From a virus, in IMG/VR virus record IMGVR_UViG_3300021957_004611, positions 1-34,192 of that record: a stretch of DNA of 34,192 nucleotides, one strand, 5' to 3'. The notes under the pieces were generated by a model. The model did no database searches, was not told where the DNA came from, and saw nothing but the letters and a program-made list of their open reading frames with translations. Of this stretch, positions 23,043 through 30,404 are shown piece after piece (within the stretch, counting starts at the first letter, position 1; each line of letters begins with the position of its first letter). Made by a program: the position numbers and the translations under genes.

Positions 23043-23067
23043 ACTATAGTTATTTAAGGAGAAGGTT

Positions 23068-23232
23068 ATGGCAAAAATTGCAGAAACTACAGTAGTAATT
23101 AAAGCCAGTAGACTGGTTAGAGACGATGAGCAAATATTAGCACCACTGGACGAAGGTCTACTTGATCAGCTATCAGCTATCGTACAAGAATTGGCAGGTG
23201 AAGGTACACTTGTAGAGATCATTAAGGAATAA
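23068..23232 (+). CDS. Small hypothetical protein
   Basis: 54 residues starting MAKIAETTVVIKASRLV and ending VEIIKE. AAGGAGA is a strong ribosome site 7 bp upstream, and a late promoter precedes it. The next gene starts 3 bp after the stop. Likely late, possibly structural; no family recognised. Confidence 0.75.
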   Translation: MAKIAETTVVIKASRLVRDDEQILAPLDEGLLDQLSAIVQELAGEGTLVEIIKE

Positions 23233-23235
23233 GAG

Positions 23236-23640
23236 ATGAGCAACGTCAGTTATACAATGTTAACACACAAAGCAGAATTAAGCTATAAAGGCGACAATAT
23301 TAAGGCTGATGCCTTTTATGGTAATACTGACGGCTTACACACAGTAAGTGTAAAATTTGATGATTTTGTTGGAAGAGTTTATATCGAAGGCACATTGGCC
23401 ACAACACCAACTGAGCAGGATTGGTTTCCAATATATTTAACGTCAGGTACTACGTATAAACAGTATCCAGTAAACAGTGCAGTGCCAACAGGCTCAGTTG
23501 GAGACACTGGTACAGACGGATTTACGTTCCGTGTAAACGCAATTTATTTAAGAGCGAAAATTGATCGTAGTCATTTAGGTGCTGGTGCGTATTCTCAAGT
23601 GGCACATGGCCGAATTGACCAAATACTTTTGAACGTATAG
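23236..23640 (+). CDS. Probable virion structural protein
   Basis: 134 residues. LSYKGDNIKADAFYGNTDGLHTVSVKFDDFVGRVYIEGTLATTPTEQDWFPIYL looks like a beta-sandwich protein of a type I associate with T4-like cyanophage structural genes. It lies between late promoters in the fibre cluster. Exact virion position unknown. Confidence 0.75.
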   Translation: MSNVSYTMLTHKAELSYKGDNIKADAFYGNTDGLHTVSVKFDDFVGRVYIEGTLATTPTEQDWFPIYLTSGTTYKQYPVNSAVPTGSVGDTGTDGFTFRVNAIYLRAKIDRSHLGAGAYSQVAHGRIDQILLNV

Positions 23641-23641
23641 G

Positions 23642-23649
23642 CATAAATA
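23642..23649 (+). promoter_or_regulatory. T4-type late promoter (CATAAATA)
   Basis: Two bases after the preceding stop and 30 bp before the ATG at 23680. Confidence 0.75.
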
Positions 23650-23679
23650 CTACTAATAAAAGATAAAGGTAAATGTAGT

Positions 23680-24747
23680 ATGGCAATCTATGCAAGTTCT
23701 TCAACTATAACAGCACAAACAGTCCCGTCCATTAAACTTGACAGGTCAACATTAACTGACGATCAAGTTTTACAGTGGAACACCACACAGGGTAATTTTA
23801 TAAATTCCAATTTAAGTATAGGCGGTAATCCAGCGGTTACTTCCTTTCAAGCAGGTGACGGTGCTACTGGTACATCATTAATTGGTGCTAGAACTGGTAC
23901 TGGTAACCATACACAAATTATAAAAACATTAAAGGTTGGTGCCAATTTAGATATTACTGGCACTGGTACAGATGTTACAATTAGTCTCGCTAATGGCGGT
24001 GCTTTACTCAACACAGGTAATAATGTTGGTGCTGGTCAAGAAGTATACAAAAGCGTAGCCAATAATATACTACAATTTCGTACATTAACTGCAACAGGCA
24101 GTAACCTTGCTATTACAACCAATGGCGATGAAATAGAATTTAACAACACAGCAGAAATTAATACAGCAAGTAACTTAGGTACTGGGCAGTCTATATTCAG
24201 TGCAAAGACGGGCGCAGACTTAGCGTTTAACAGCATTGATGTATCTGGACAACTAAGTGTAAGCACAGCCAATAACACAATTACAATTGCTCCAAACTAC
24301 GGATTTGCAGCCGGCGATGAAGGCGAACTTGTGCAAGTTAATGGCGGTGCTTTAAGTACATTAACAACAGGCGCAACTGGTTCATTCTTAATGAGTGGTG
24401 CTGGCGGACTTGAGTGGAGTACAACTACTGCTAATACAAGAATATTTAAAGTTACATTTGAGCAGGATGGCAGTGTGGAAGCATTTAGTCAAGTACCGGC
24501 AGATTTAACTGTTTCCAGAATTGGTAACGAACTTACTGTAATACACAGCTTTAATACTTGGCCAAAAAGTGTAACCTATTTTGGTTTTGACAACACAAAC
24601 AATCAATATAAATTACGTTATCCAACCGGTAACTATCAAGTGTTACTTGATGGTGCAAATCCAACCACTACATTTAAGATACAACTTATATCCTCTGTGG
24701 CTGGAGCAGACGTTAACCAACATGCATATGTAAACTTGGTGTTCTAA
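23680..24747 (+). CDS. Tail-fibre-like structural protein
   Basis: 355 residues, Thr/Asn/Gly-rich and low in Lys, with recurring phage-fibre phrases: ALLNTGNNVGAGQEVYKSV and ASNLGTGQSIFSAKTGADLAFNSI (an internal repeat), and SGAGGLEWSTTTAN before a 100-residue C-terminal beta domain. N-terminus MAIYASSSTITAQTVPSI. Own late promoter; 1 bp to the next gene. Role in the adsorption apparatus inferred. Confidence 0.8.
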   Translation: MAIYASSSTITAQTVPSIKLDRSTLTDDQVLQWNTTQGNFINSNLSIGGNPAVTSFQAGDGATGTSLIGARTGTGNHTQIIKTLKVGANLDITGTGTDVTISLANGGALLNTGNNVGAGQEVYKSVANNILQFRTLTATGSNLAITTNGDEIEFNNTAEINTASNLGTGQSIFSAKTGADLAFNSIDVSGQLSVSTANNTITIAPNYGFAAGDEGELVQVNGGALSTLTTGATGSFLMSGAGGLEWSTTTANTRIFKVTFEQDGSVEAFSQVPADLTVSRIGNELTVIHSFNTWPKSVTYFGFDNTNNQYKLRYPTGNYQVLLDGANPTTTFKIQLISSVAGADVNQHAYVNLVF

Positions 24748-24748
24748 A

Positions 24749-26128
24749 ATGAGTAATCTTAATCCACCAAAGTTACTGAGTGTTGGGATACAAGTACAAG
24801 GAATAACAGCATACTGGGCCGCAAGCACTCCACAAAAAGATATTGATGGCAATGCCAAACAGTGGCGTTTAGAAATGAACGTCAATGCACAACTACACAG
24901 TGGTGTTGAAAGTACAGTCCCTTTTCAGTATGACGGCAGAAACATTGCAGTGGGCGACTACGTTGCCACTGGTGCCAATGGATTAATTTTACGTATTGAT
25001 GCAATTGAAAGTGCCAATGTAAGTACAGTTGTTTGTTTAGCAAGTGACGAAGATAGACTCAACGCACTTATGGATCAAACACAGTTTGGTGACGGAAGTA
25101 TACTGGAAGGTCCTGGTATATGTTTTGAAATAGAAAACCAAATGCCAGTGCTGTTTCCATTACCAAGTGTATTGCCAGCAGGATTTAGTCGTGGGTTTGC
25201 TACACAGATACTCAGCAGATTTTTACTGCGTGAAAAACGAGACACATTAACTATTGAACAAGCCGGACATGGGCTTGCAAAGAAACAAGCAGTTGTTTTA
25301 AACAATACTGGACAGTATCAAGCTGTTGATTATACAGCGGCTGATGCTACAATGACCAAACGTATTATTGGTATTGTTGAAGAGCCAAAATGGCCAACAG
25401 ACGATCACTTCCGTATGCGTACAGTTGGACCAATTGTAGACATTATGTTGGGCGGCAATCCTGGTACTCTTTATTTTGTTGACCCAGCAAGCACAACTGG
25501 ACAACTGTATCACTTAGACCCCAACAGCGCACAAGCAGCCAGTACTACTGCTGACCCAGTATACATTGTTATTGATGATCACAGAGCAGTATTTTTTGCC
25601 AGCGGATTAGTAGACAATACATCGTCAACACAGGCATTTATAGTAGCAAATCAAACTGAATTACTTGCACTAGCACCAGGGCCAGGAGATACAGCATTTG
25701 TTATAGACAGTGGTAATCCACTAGGGCCAGGCGAATGGGCATATTACATTTATCAGGGCGGTGGATGGAAAGCACTCAGTACACAAGATGGCGGTGGTGC
25801 AGACAGTCAAACCAGTTATAAGGCTATAGTAACACACAACGGAATGAACACAGTTAATATACATCGTGTAGACCATAATGTAAGAGTACTCAATGTAAGT
25901 ATTGAAGTTACCACAGCATTTAATGGCGGCGCTACATTAACAGTGGGCGATAATAATAATTTTACAAGACATATGACCGCAGATGAGAACGATCTCAGTG
26001 AAGTAGGAACATACTACAGTTTTCCAAATCATTTATACAATGAAGCATCGGAAATTCATGTTAGTGCTTTTTTGAATAAAGGTGCAGCCACTGTGGGCGA
26101 AGCAGAGGTTTTGATCACCTATGCATAA
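24749..26128 (+). CDS. Tail-fibre-like structural protein with C-terminal beta module
   Basis: 459 residues. N-terminal half without recognised domain (QWRLEMNVNAQL...GRNIAVGDYV), middle ELLALAPGPGDTAFVIDSG..WAYYIYQGGGWKALS typical of phage fibre linkers, and a C-terminal 80-residue module (VRVLNVSIEVTTAF..LTVGDNNN....GTYY) also found in the next gene. The stop codon lies inside the next late promoter. Confidence 0.8.
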   Translation: MSNLNPPKLLSVGIQVQGITAYWAASTPQKDIDGNAKQWRLEMNVNAQLHSGVESTVPFQYDGRNIAVGDYVATGANGLILRIDAIESANVSTVVCLASDEDRLNALMDQTQFGDGSILEGPGICFEIENQMPVLFPLPSVLPAGFSRGFATQILSRFLLREKRDTLTIEQAGHGLAKKQAVVLNNTGQYQAVDYTAADATMTKRIIGIVEEPKWPTDDHFRMRTVGPIVDIMLGGNPGTLYFVDPASTTGQLYHLDPNSAQAASTTADPVYIVIDDHRAVFFASGLVDNTSSTQAFIVANQTELLALAPGPGDTAFVIDSGNPLGPGEWAYYIYQGGGWKALSTQDGGGADSQTSYKAIVTHNGMNTVNIHRVDHNVRVLNVSIEVTTAFNGGATLTVGDNNNFTRHMTADENDLSEVGTYYSFPNHLYNEASEIHVSAFLNKGAATVGEAEVLITYA

Positions 26129-26131
26129 ATA
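26124..26131 (+). promoter_or_regulatory. T4-type late promoter (CATAAATA) overlapping a stop codon
   Basis: The TAA stop (26126-26128) of the upstream gene is part of the octamer. It lies 25 bp before the ATG at 26157. Confidence 0.75.
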
Positions 26132-26156
26132 CGTATAGAGGATATTAGGAGCAAAA

Positions 26157-27611
26157 ATGGCACTTATTAAACAGTTTGGGCTAGCAGGTGTATACGAAAA
26201 CGTTCAGTTCGGCAAGGGCAACGGACGTATTAAGTTTGACCAATCAGCGAACGCATTTCTTGTACGCAACTTAGCTGACTCAAGTTTAGTTAATGCTCGA
26301 GTTGCTGAGCCAATTGAAGATAGTGATGCGGCAACAAAATTTTATGTTGACAGTGTAGCACAAGGACTTGACCCCAAGGAAGCAGTTGTTGCGGCAACAA
26401 ACACAATAACAACAAACATAGACGGCGACATTTCAGGTACACCATTACCTAATGATATGTCAAACTTAACATACATTACTAATGATGATAAATGGACACT
26501 AAGTGGCGGCGTAATTGACGGTGTAACACTAACAACTAACGACCGTGTATTAGTTAAAGATGCTACTGGTGCTGACGCAGTTGGTAATGGTATATTTGTA
26601 TTTGCCGCAGGTGAGCTAACCCGTTCAGCTGACGCAGACAATGATATAGCAGGAACACAAAACGAAATCGGCGGCGGTACATTTGTATTTGTGATAGGCG
26701 GTACAGTATGGGAAAACAGTGGATGGGTTGTAACATCACCAAAAGCCACAGCCGTACTAAAAACAGACGACATTTTATTTGCACAGTTTAGTCGTGTTAC
26801 TGGCATATATGCAGATGACGGCCTTGGAAAATCCGGCAATAAAATATATGTTAGAACAGATGGAACAACCACACATATTGATAACGACAATGTGTCGGTT
26901 AAAAGTAGCACAACACAATACCAATCATTAGTAAGTGATGGCGCTGGCGGCACAGCCAATTGGAGCGCAATCAGTTTAAATGAAGCAGATGCTACACAAA
27001 ACACACTACTACGTTCACGTGGTGGGTTTGGTGCAGATGCCAGTGCATTTGCTGACCAGAGTATATATCTTAGTAACTTAACAAGTAACACCACTACAGA
27101 ACTAAGCGTTGGTGCAGCCAACACTGTATTACGTGTTGACGCCAACGGTGTCTTAAGTTACGGAACAGTTGACTTAGCTAACAGTGTATCAGGTATTTTA
27201 CCTATTACAAAGATCAGCACAGGCACAGGCGACAATCAACAAGTTATTACCACTAATAGTGGTGCTAATGTTTGGACAGATGTAACTGAACTTAAAGGAT
27301 TAGAAGCTTCTAGACAGGTAGCATTTAATTCAAGTTCTGTATCAATTGGTGCAGCTTTACCAGCAAACGCAAGAGTTACAAGTGTAAAAGTATCAATTAC
27401 ATCAGCGTATCAAGCATCAACATCAATTATTGTTGGAGATGCAACTGATCCAGATGCATTAGTAACAGCAGATGAGATAGATCCAACTGTAGTTGGAATT
27501 TATCAAATTGATCTAATGCATCATTATGTAAACAGTACACAAAGTATCTTAGCAGTATCAAACTCAGGCAGTGGTACTGGGTATGTAATGTTAACATACA
27601 TTTTAGATTAA
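26157..27611 (+). CDS. Tail-fibre-like structural protein
   Basis: 484 residues. N-terminal region ends in EDSDAATKFYVDSVAQGLDPK, a common fibre collar motif. A DGVTLTTNDRVLVKDATG....NGIFVFAAGELTRSADADND block is widespread in phage fibres. The middle is repeat-like and beta-rich, and the C-terminal module (ARVTSVKVSITSAY...IIVGDATD...VGIYQ) is shared with the upstream gene. TTAGGAG is the ribosome site. Confidence 0.85.
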   Translation: MALIKQFGLAGVYENVQFGKGNGRIKFDQSANAFLVRNLADSSLVNARVAEPIEDSDAATKFYVDSVAQGLDPKEAVVAATNTITTNIDGDISGTPLPNDMSNLTYITNDDKWTLSGGVIDGVTLTTNDRVLVKDATGADAVGNGIFVFAAGELTRSADADNDIAGTQNEIGGGTFVFVIGGTVWENSGWVVTSPKATAVLKTDDILFAQFSRVTGIYADDGLGKSGNKIYVRTDGTTTHIDNDNVSVKSSTTQYQSLVSDGAGGTANWSAISLNEADATQNTLLRSRGGFGADASAFADQSIYLSNLTSNTTTELSVGAANTVLRVDANGVLSYGTVDLANSVSGILPITKISTGTGDNQQVITTNSGANVWTDVTELKGLEASRQVAFNSSSVSIGAALPANARVTSVKVSITSAYQASTSIIVGDATDPDALVTADEIDPTVVGIYQIDLMHHYVNSTQSILAVSNSGSGTGYVMLTYILD

Positions 27612-27633
27612 CACAGGCTTTTTAATAAAAAAG

Positions 27634-27641
27634 CATAAATA
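27634..27641 (+). promoter_or_regulatory. T4-type late promoter (CATAAATA)
   Basis: 45 bp before the ATG at 27687. An A/T-rich inverted repeat (27617-27634) abuts it, and a GCGC-AATAG-GCGC hairpin (27649-27661) lies in the leader. Confidence 0.75.
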
Positions 27642-27686
27642 AAAGTAAGCGCAATAGGCGCAGAACCATATTTTAGGAGAATTATT

Positions 27687-27944
27687 ATGGCTTTAACAAC
27701 AGCAGCAAAAGGTCAAGCAGGTAACGGACTTGGCGGACGCACACAAATCGTATCAGCACCAGTAGCAGACCAAGCAGAGTATGATGCAATCATCGAAGGC
27801 TTTGGAGCAACAGGTACAGTAGCAGGCGCAGACGGCGCACACGGTGGAACAGTACACTTTGCAATTCAGCAGACAGCTGACGTTGCAGGTACAGTGGCAG
27901 CGATCACAGTAACAGCAGTATGTGACTTCAAAGATAACGTATAA
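27687..27944 (+). CDS. Small Ala/Gly-rich protein, probably structural
   Basis: 85 residues, 15 or more Ala and many Gly (MALTTAAKGQAGNGLGGRTQ...TVHFAIQQTADVAGTVAAITVTAVCDF). Own late promoter, strong TTAGGAGAA ribosome site and own strong terminator, so a monocistronic, probably highly expressed late gene. Codon use is strikingly GCA/GGC-rich. Could be a decoration or fibre-associated protein; no family recognised. Confidence 0.8.
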   Translation: MALTTAAKGQAGNGLGGRTQIVSAPVADQAEYDAIIEGFGATGTVAGADGAHGGTVHFAIQQTADVAGTVAAITVTAVCDFKDNV

Positions 27945-27965
27945 TACGTAATTTTTAGTTAAATT

Positions 27966-27995
27966 AAAATAGGCGCCTAGTGCGTCTATTTTTTT
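27966..27995 (+). terminator. Strong Rho-independent terminator
   Basis: An 11-bp stem AAAATAGGCGC / GCGTCTATTTT (one G-U pair) with a 5-nt loop CTAGT and a run of T. It ends the 27687 unit and isolates the next promoter. Confidence 0.9.
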
Positions 27996-28015
27996 GACTT
28001 TTTTTAAAAAAAGGC

Positions 28016-28044
28016 TTGACTTTAGTATTACAATACGCTATATT
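28016..28044 (+). promoter_or_regulatory. sigma70-like promoter of an ORF-less unit
   Basis: TTGACT, 17-bp spacer with GTATTACAATAC, TATATT. Predicted start near 28051. Confidence 0.85.
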
Positions 28045-28050
28045 ATATAC

Positions 28051-28165
28051 ATAACTTGACAGTAATAAGATTACAGTCAGACCAGTTTTAGATAAGAACT
28101 TGGCTGGAGATAAGACATACAAATAGACAAGATAACAAGCCCACCAATGGTGGGTTTTGTTTTTT
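28051..28165 (+). ncRNA. Candidate phage small RNA
   Basis: About 115 nt between a sigma70-like promoter and a terminator, isolated upstream by another terminator. There is no ATG between the predicted start and the terminator stem and no ribosome site with a usable start, so it is not a coding unit. CCAG (28082-28085) and CTGG (28103-28106) can pair across a short loop. It does not fit a tRNA. I recognise no known RNA family. Ends are inferred, not measured. Confidence 0.7.
28137..28165 (+). terminator. Rho-independent terminator of the candidate small RNA
   Basis: Stem CCCACC / GGTGGG with an AAT loop, extended by weak A-U and G-U pairs, then TTTTGTTTTTT. Confidence 0.9.
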
Positions 28166-28173
28166 AATAAATA
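28166..28173 (+). promoter_or_regulatory. T4-type late promoter (AATAAATA)
   Basis: Immediately after the small-RNA terminator and 71 bp before the ATG at 28245. The leader is unusually long for this window. Confidence 0.65.
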
Positions 28174-28178
28174 CAAAC

Positions 28179-28231
28179 ATAAGTGATACTTATCGACAGC
28201 AACCTTAGGTTGACTGACAGTGGAAACACTG
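28179..28231 (+). promoter_or_regulatory. Structured 5' leader with three tandem hairpins
   Basis: ATAAGT-GAT-ACTTAT (28179-28193), CAACC-TTA-GGTTG (28200-28212) and CAGTG-GAAA-CACTG (28218-28231, a GNRA-type loop) follow each other with 5-6 nt spacing. The first begins at the predicted late start site; the last ends 4 nt before the GGAG ribosome site. Confidence 0.65.
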
Positions 28232-28244
28232 AACGGAGTACAAA

Positions 28245-28931
28245 ATGGCAGTAACACAGAACCTGAAGGGCACAAGCTACCCTTCTTTTAAAATTCAGAA
28301 GGCTGGACCTACCTTATACCAAGGGTCAATTACCCCCGCATTATCAGCAGTTAACGGAGACATGTATCTACAGCATGGCAGTGAAGGCTCAGTATGGGTA
28401 TACAACAACGAATGGACTAGAATTGAAACTGATATCAATGATGCAATTGATAACTTTACCATTTACAACAGTACAATGGCCACCAGTAAAAATGTTAGTC
28501 ATGTATTATGGGGAGAGACCACTGATGGTAATGAAACAGAATTATCCCCCAGTTCAAGTTTTGGTATAGACACAACCACAACTACTATTGATAGTATAGC
28601 AGTAACCACAGACCAAGGGTCAGCAATTGGACAGATTCATATACCAACTGACACCGCTGGATTAGTGGAAGCTCGTTTTATTGCGAGAGATGCAGACAAC
28701 AATGACCATGCAGGGTATGTTATACGTGGTGTAATTACCAATGATAGTGGAAGCACAACACTACTAACTAATCCAGTGGAAGAAATTATTGGCGAGAGTG
28801 TTAATTCTTGGTACGCACTGATAGCCGCAGACGATGCAACTGATTGTTTAAGTATTAGAGTAAGTGGCGAAAATGGTAAAACTATCAAATGGACAGCGTT
28901 TGTAAACTTAACATTGGTCACAAAGACTTGA
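28245..28931 (+). CDS. Probable virion/fibre structural protein
   Basis: 228 residues. N-terminus MAVTQNLKGTSYPSFKIQKAG...TPALSAVNGDMYLQHGSEGSVWVYNNEW is of the kind seen in marine phage fibres. The C-terminal 120 residues look like a beta-sandwich (GQIHIPTDTAGLVEARFIARD...WYALIAADDATDCLSIRVSGENGKTIKW). GGAG lies 6 bp before the ATG. The TGA stop is inside the next late promoter. Confidence 0.8.
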   Translation: MAVTQNLKGTSYPSFKIQKAGPTLYQGSITPALSAVNGDMYLQHGSEGSVWVYNNEWTRIETDINDAIDNFTIYNSTMATSKNVSHVLWGETTDGNETELSPSSSFGIDTTTTTIDSIAVTTDQGSAIGQIHIPTDTAGLVEARFIARDADNNDHAGYVIRGVITNDSGSTTLLTNPVEEIIGESVNSWYALIAADDATDCLSIRVSGENGKTIKWTAFVNLTLVTKT

Positions 28932-28937
28932 TAAATA
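28930..28937 (+). promoter_or_regulatory. T4-type late promoter (GATAAATA) overlapping a stop codon
   Basis: The octamer includes the upstream TGA stop (28929-28931). By T4 spacing the start would be near 28943, inside the hairpin at 28938-28952. Confidence 0.75.
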
Positions 28938-28952
28938 CTCCTAGTAGAGGAG
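28938..28952 (+). promoter_or_regulatory. Hairpin covering the ribosome binding site of 28960
   Basis: CTCCT-AGTAG-AGGAG. The 3' arm AGGAG is the Shine-Dalgarno sequence, 7 nt before the ATG. Readthrough RNA would hide it; late-start RNA would lack the 5' arm. Confidence 0.65.
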
Positions 28953-28959
28953 AGAAACT

Positions 28960-29310
28960 ATGAACACAAACAGTATTTGGTGGACAGCACCGGAGTACTT
29001 TAGCAGATGGAGACTATTCCCAAGAGCATTTATTACAATGTACATTTACCTACTGTATAAGACAGTAATTTGGTTCCAGGACCTACCAGCACCAACTATG
29101 GAACAAGCTGGACTAGTAAGTGTAATTGTAGGCGCAGGCGCCGCTTGGTTTGGGTTGTATGTTAATAGTACTAGTAGTAAATTTAGTGGTGTACAAGTAG
29201 ACACAACACAAACAGGCAGTATGCCAACTCAGAAAAGCAGTACATCAGTGGCACCAGTTGAAGCTGAAGCAGACGATGAGCCAGTAATTATTAGACGAAA
29301 AAGGGCATAA
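28960..29310 (+). CDS. Two-helix membrane protein, possible holin
   Basis: 116 residues. Two hydrophobic segments, AFITMYIYLLYKTVIWF (about 23-40) and GLVSVIVGAGAAWFGLYV (about 51-68), then a soluble charged tail ending IIRRKRA. Size, topology and late timing fit a class II holin-like protein, and the ribosome-site hairpin resembles control of the T4 lysis gene e. No holin family is recognised with certainty, and no endolysin is visible in the window. Confidence 0.6.
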   Translation: MNTNSIWWTAPEYFSRWRLFPRAFITMYIYLLYKTVIWFQDLPAPTMEQAGLVSVIVGAGAAWFGLYVNSTSSKFSGVQVDTTQTGSMPTQKSSTSVAPVEAEADDEPVIIRRKRA

Positions 29311-29312
29311 CA

Positions 29313-29879
29313 ATGCATTATATACGACTATTGACAAGTGAAGAATTAGAAGAAACACAAATGGTATCTTGGTACAACACCGTAATGCGGTTTGCACCAG
29401 TTAATACTGTAATGGTTGATGACGATGACTCACTTGACGATATGTTGGAAGTAGAAGAAGAAGTAGGGGATGAAGGCTTCCCCTACGTCTACATTGTAGA
29501 GCTACGCAGAGACTTAATTGCCCGTGAAGCAGAATTTATTGTAAGTGCATGGGACATGCGTTATGATAATGATTATGAAATAGAAACAAGTAATCTATAT
29601 CGTCCAGATGCAGACATTCAACACCCATTTGATATCGAAATGGAAGATGAAGTACATCAGAATATACAACTTGAAGCCGCTAAGTTTTTGCACAACCGTT
29701 GGGTGGAAGCAAAGAACTTGGATGGATGGCGTTATGGTACACGCCTAAATATACAAGAAAAAAGTCATCCAGCAATGCGTGATTGGGATAATTTAAGCGA
29801 AGCATATCGCAAATATCCAACAATGACTAAAACAGAAGCATTGGATTTTTACACAAAGTACCGTCACCTTTTTAATTAA
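29313..29879 (+). CDS. RyR-domain-like protein
   Basis: 188 residues. The N-terminal two thirds are acidic and unrecognised. Residues about 120-175 (AAKFLHNRWVEAKNLDGWRYG...KSHPAMRDWDNLSEAYRKYP) match the RyR repeat pattern H..W...K...GW.YG.....K.HP....W..L.......K, named after ryanodine receptors and also found in bacteria and phages. Ligand or role in phage is unknown. Starts 2 bp after the membrane protein. Confidence 0.7.
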   Translation: MHYIRLLTSEELEETQMVSWYNTVMRFAPVNTVMVDDDDSLDDMLEVEEEVGDEGFPYVYIVELRRDLIAREAEFIVSAWDMRYDNDYEIETSNLYRPDADIQHPFDIEMEDEVHQNIQLEAAKFLHNRWVEAKNLDGWRYGTRLNIQEKSHPAMRDWDNLSEAYRKYPTMTKTEALDFYTKYRHLFN

Positions 29880-29884
29880 ACCTC

Positions 29885-29913
29885 TTGACATCTTGTAAAA
29901 TTTACGCTATACA
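29885..29913 (+). promoter_or_regulatory. sigma70-like early promoter
   Basis: TTGACA, 17-bp spacer TCTTGTAAAATTTACGC, TATACA. Spacer AT-rich with a weak GTAAA..TTTAC inverted repeat. Confidence 0.75.
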
Positions 29914-29945
29914 GTAAATAAGCTAAATTTACTCAGGAGCGTATA

Positions 29946-30332
29946 ATGCTAACTACATCTCAAAAAGAATTTCGTGCAAAAGAATTACAAGCCCGTGTAC
30001 AAGGTTTGTATCGTGCTAGTCAACTACCACGAGGATCCGGCTTAACATATTATTATATGTGTCCAAAAAACAAAGCAAAAGATATAGTAGAAGTAGCATA
30101 TCTTGCCTATGCACTGCTACTTACAAAATTATGTAATTCAACACAAACCAATACACTGCTAACAGTAATCGCAACCATGTGTGAGGATCGAGGTGTACTT
30201 CCAATCACCGGAACCGCAGAGCAAAAAGATCTTGCAAAACGTATTTTAATGCACACTAAAAATCGTTCATCAGAAAAAGTTATGCACCGTTCATTCTTTG
30301 GAGAATATCCAGTAAGTGCTCATTTAATGTAA
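29946..30332 (+). CDS. Hypothetical protein
   Basis: 128 residues, basic and helical (KEFRAKELQARVQGLYRASQ...VEVAYLAYALLLTKLC), with HTKNRSSEKVMHRSFF near the end. CAGGAG precedes the start. Single-gene early unit; no family recognised. Confidence 0.75.
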   Translation: MLTTSQKEFRAKELQARVQGLYRASQLPRGSGLTYYYMCPKNKAKDIVEVAYLAYALLLTKLCNSTQTNTLLTVIATMCEDRGVLPITGTAEQKDLAKRILMHTKNRSSEKVMHRSFFGEYPVSAHLM

Positions 30333-30350
30333 AAAAAATTACTTTTTTAG

Positions 30351-30379
30351 TTGACAACCAAGACGCTTTACCGTATAAT
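30351..30379 (+). promoter_or_regulatory. sigma70-like early promoter, conserved-spacer family
   Basis: TTGACA, 17-bp spacer ACCAAGACGCTTTACCG, TATAAT. Differs from 9609 by one spacer base. Drives 30405 and uvsE. Confidence 0.9.
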
Positions 30380-30404
30380 AGTAGTATATTGTTAGGAGAC
30401 ACTT

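Noticed and set aside
26342-27145. Long minus-strand open frame (267 codons), and similar antisense frames at 2269-2784 and 21660-22193
   Set aside because: They lie opposite well-supported genes, have no ribosome site or promoter, and their composition reflects the Thr/Ala-rich or conserved gene on the other strand.
28051-28165. tRNA or hammerhead ribozyme in the ORF-less unit or the following leader
   Set aside because: No cloverleaf or TPsiC arm, and no CUGANGA core paired with GAAA in the right order; the GAAA near 28223 is only a hairpin loop.
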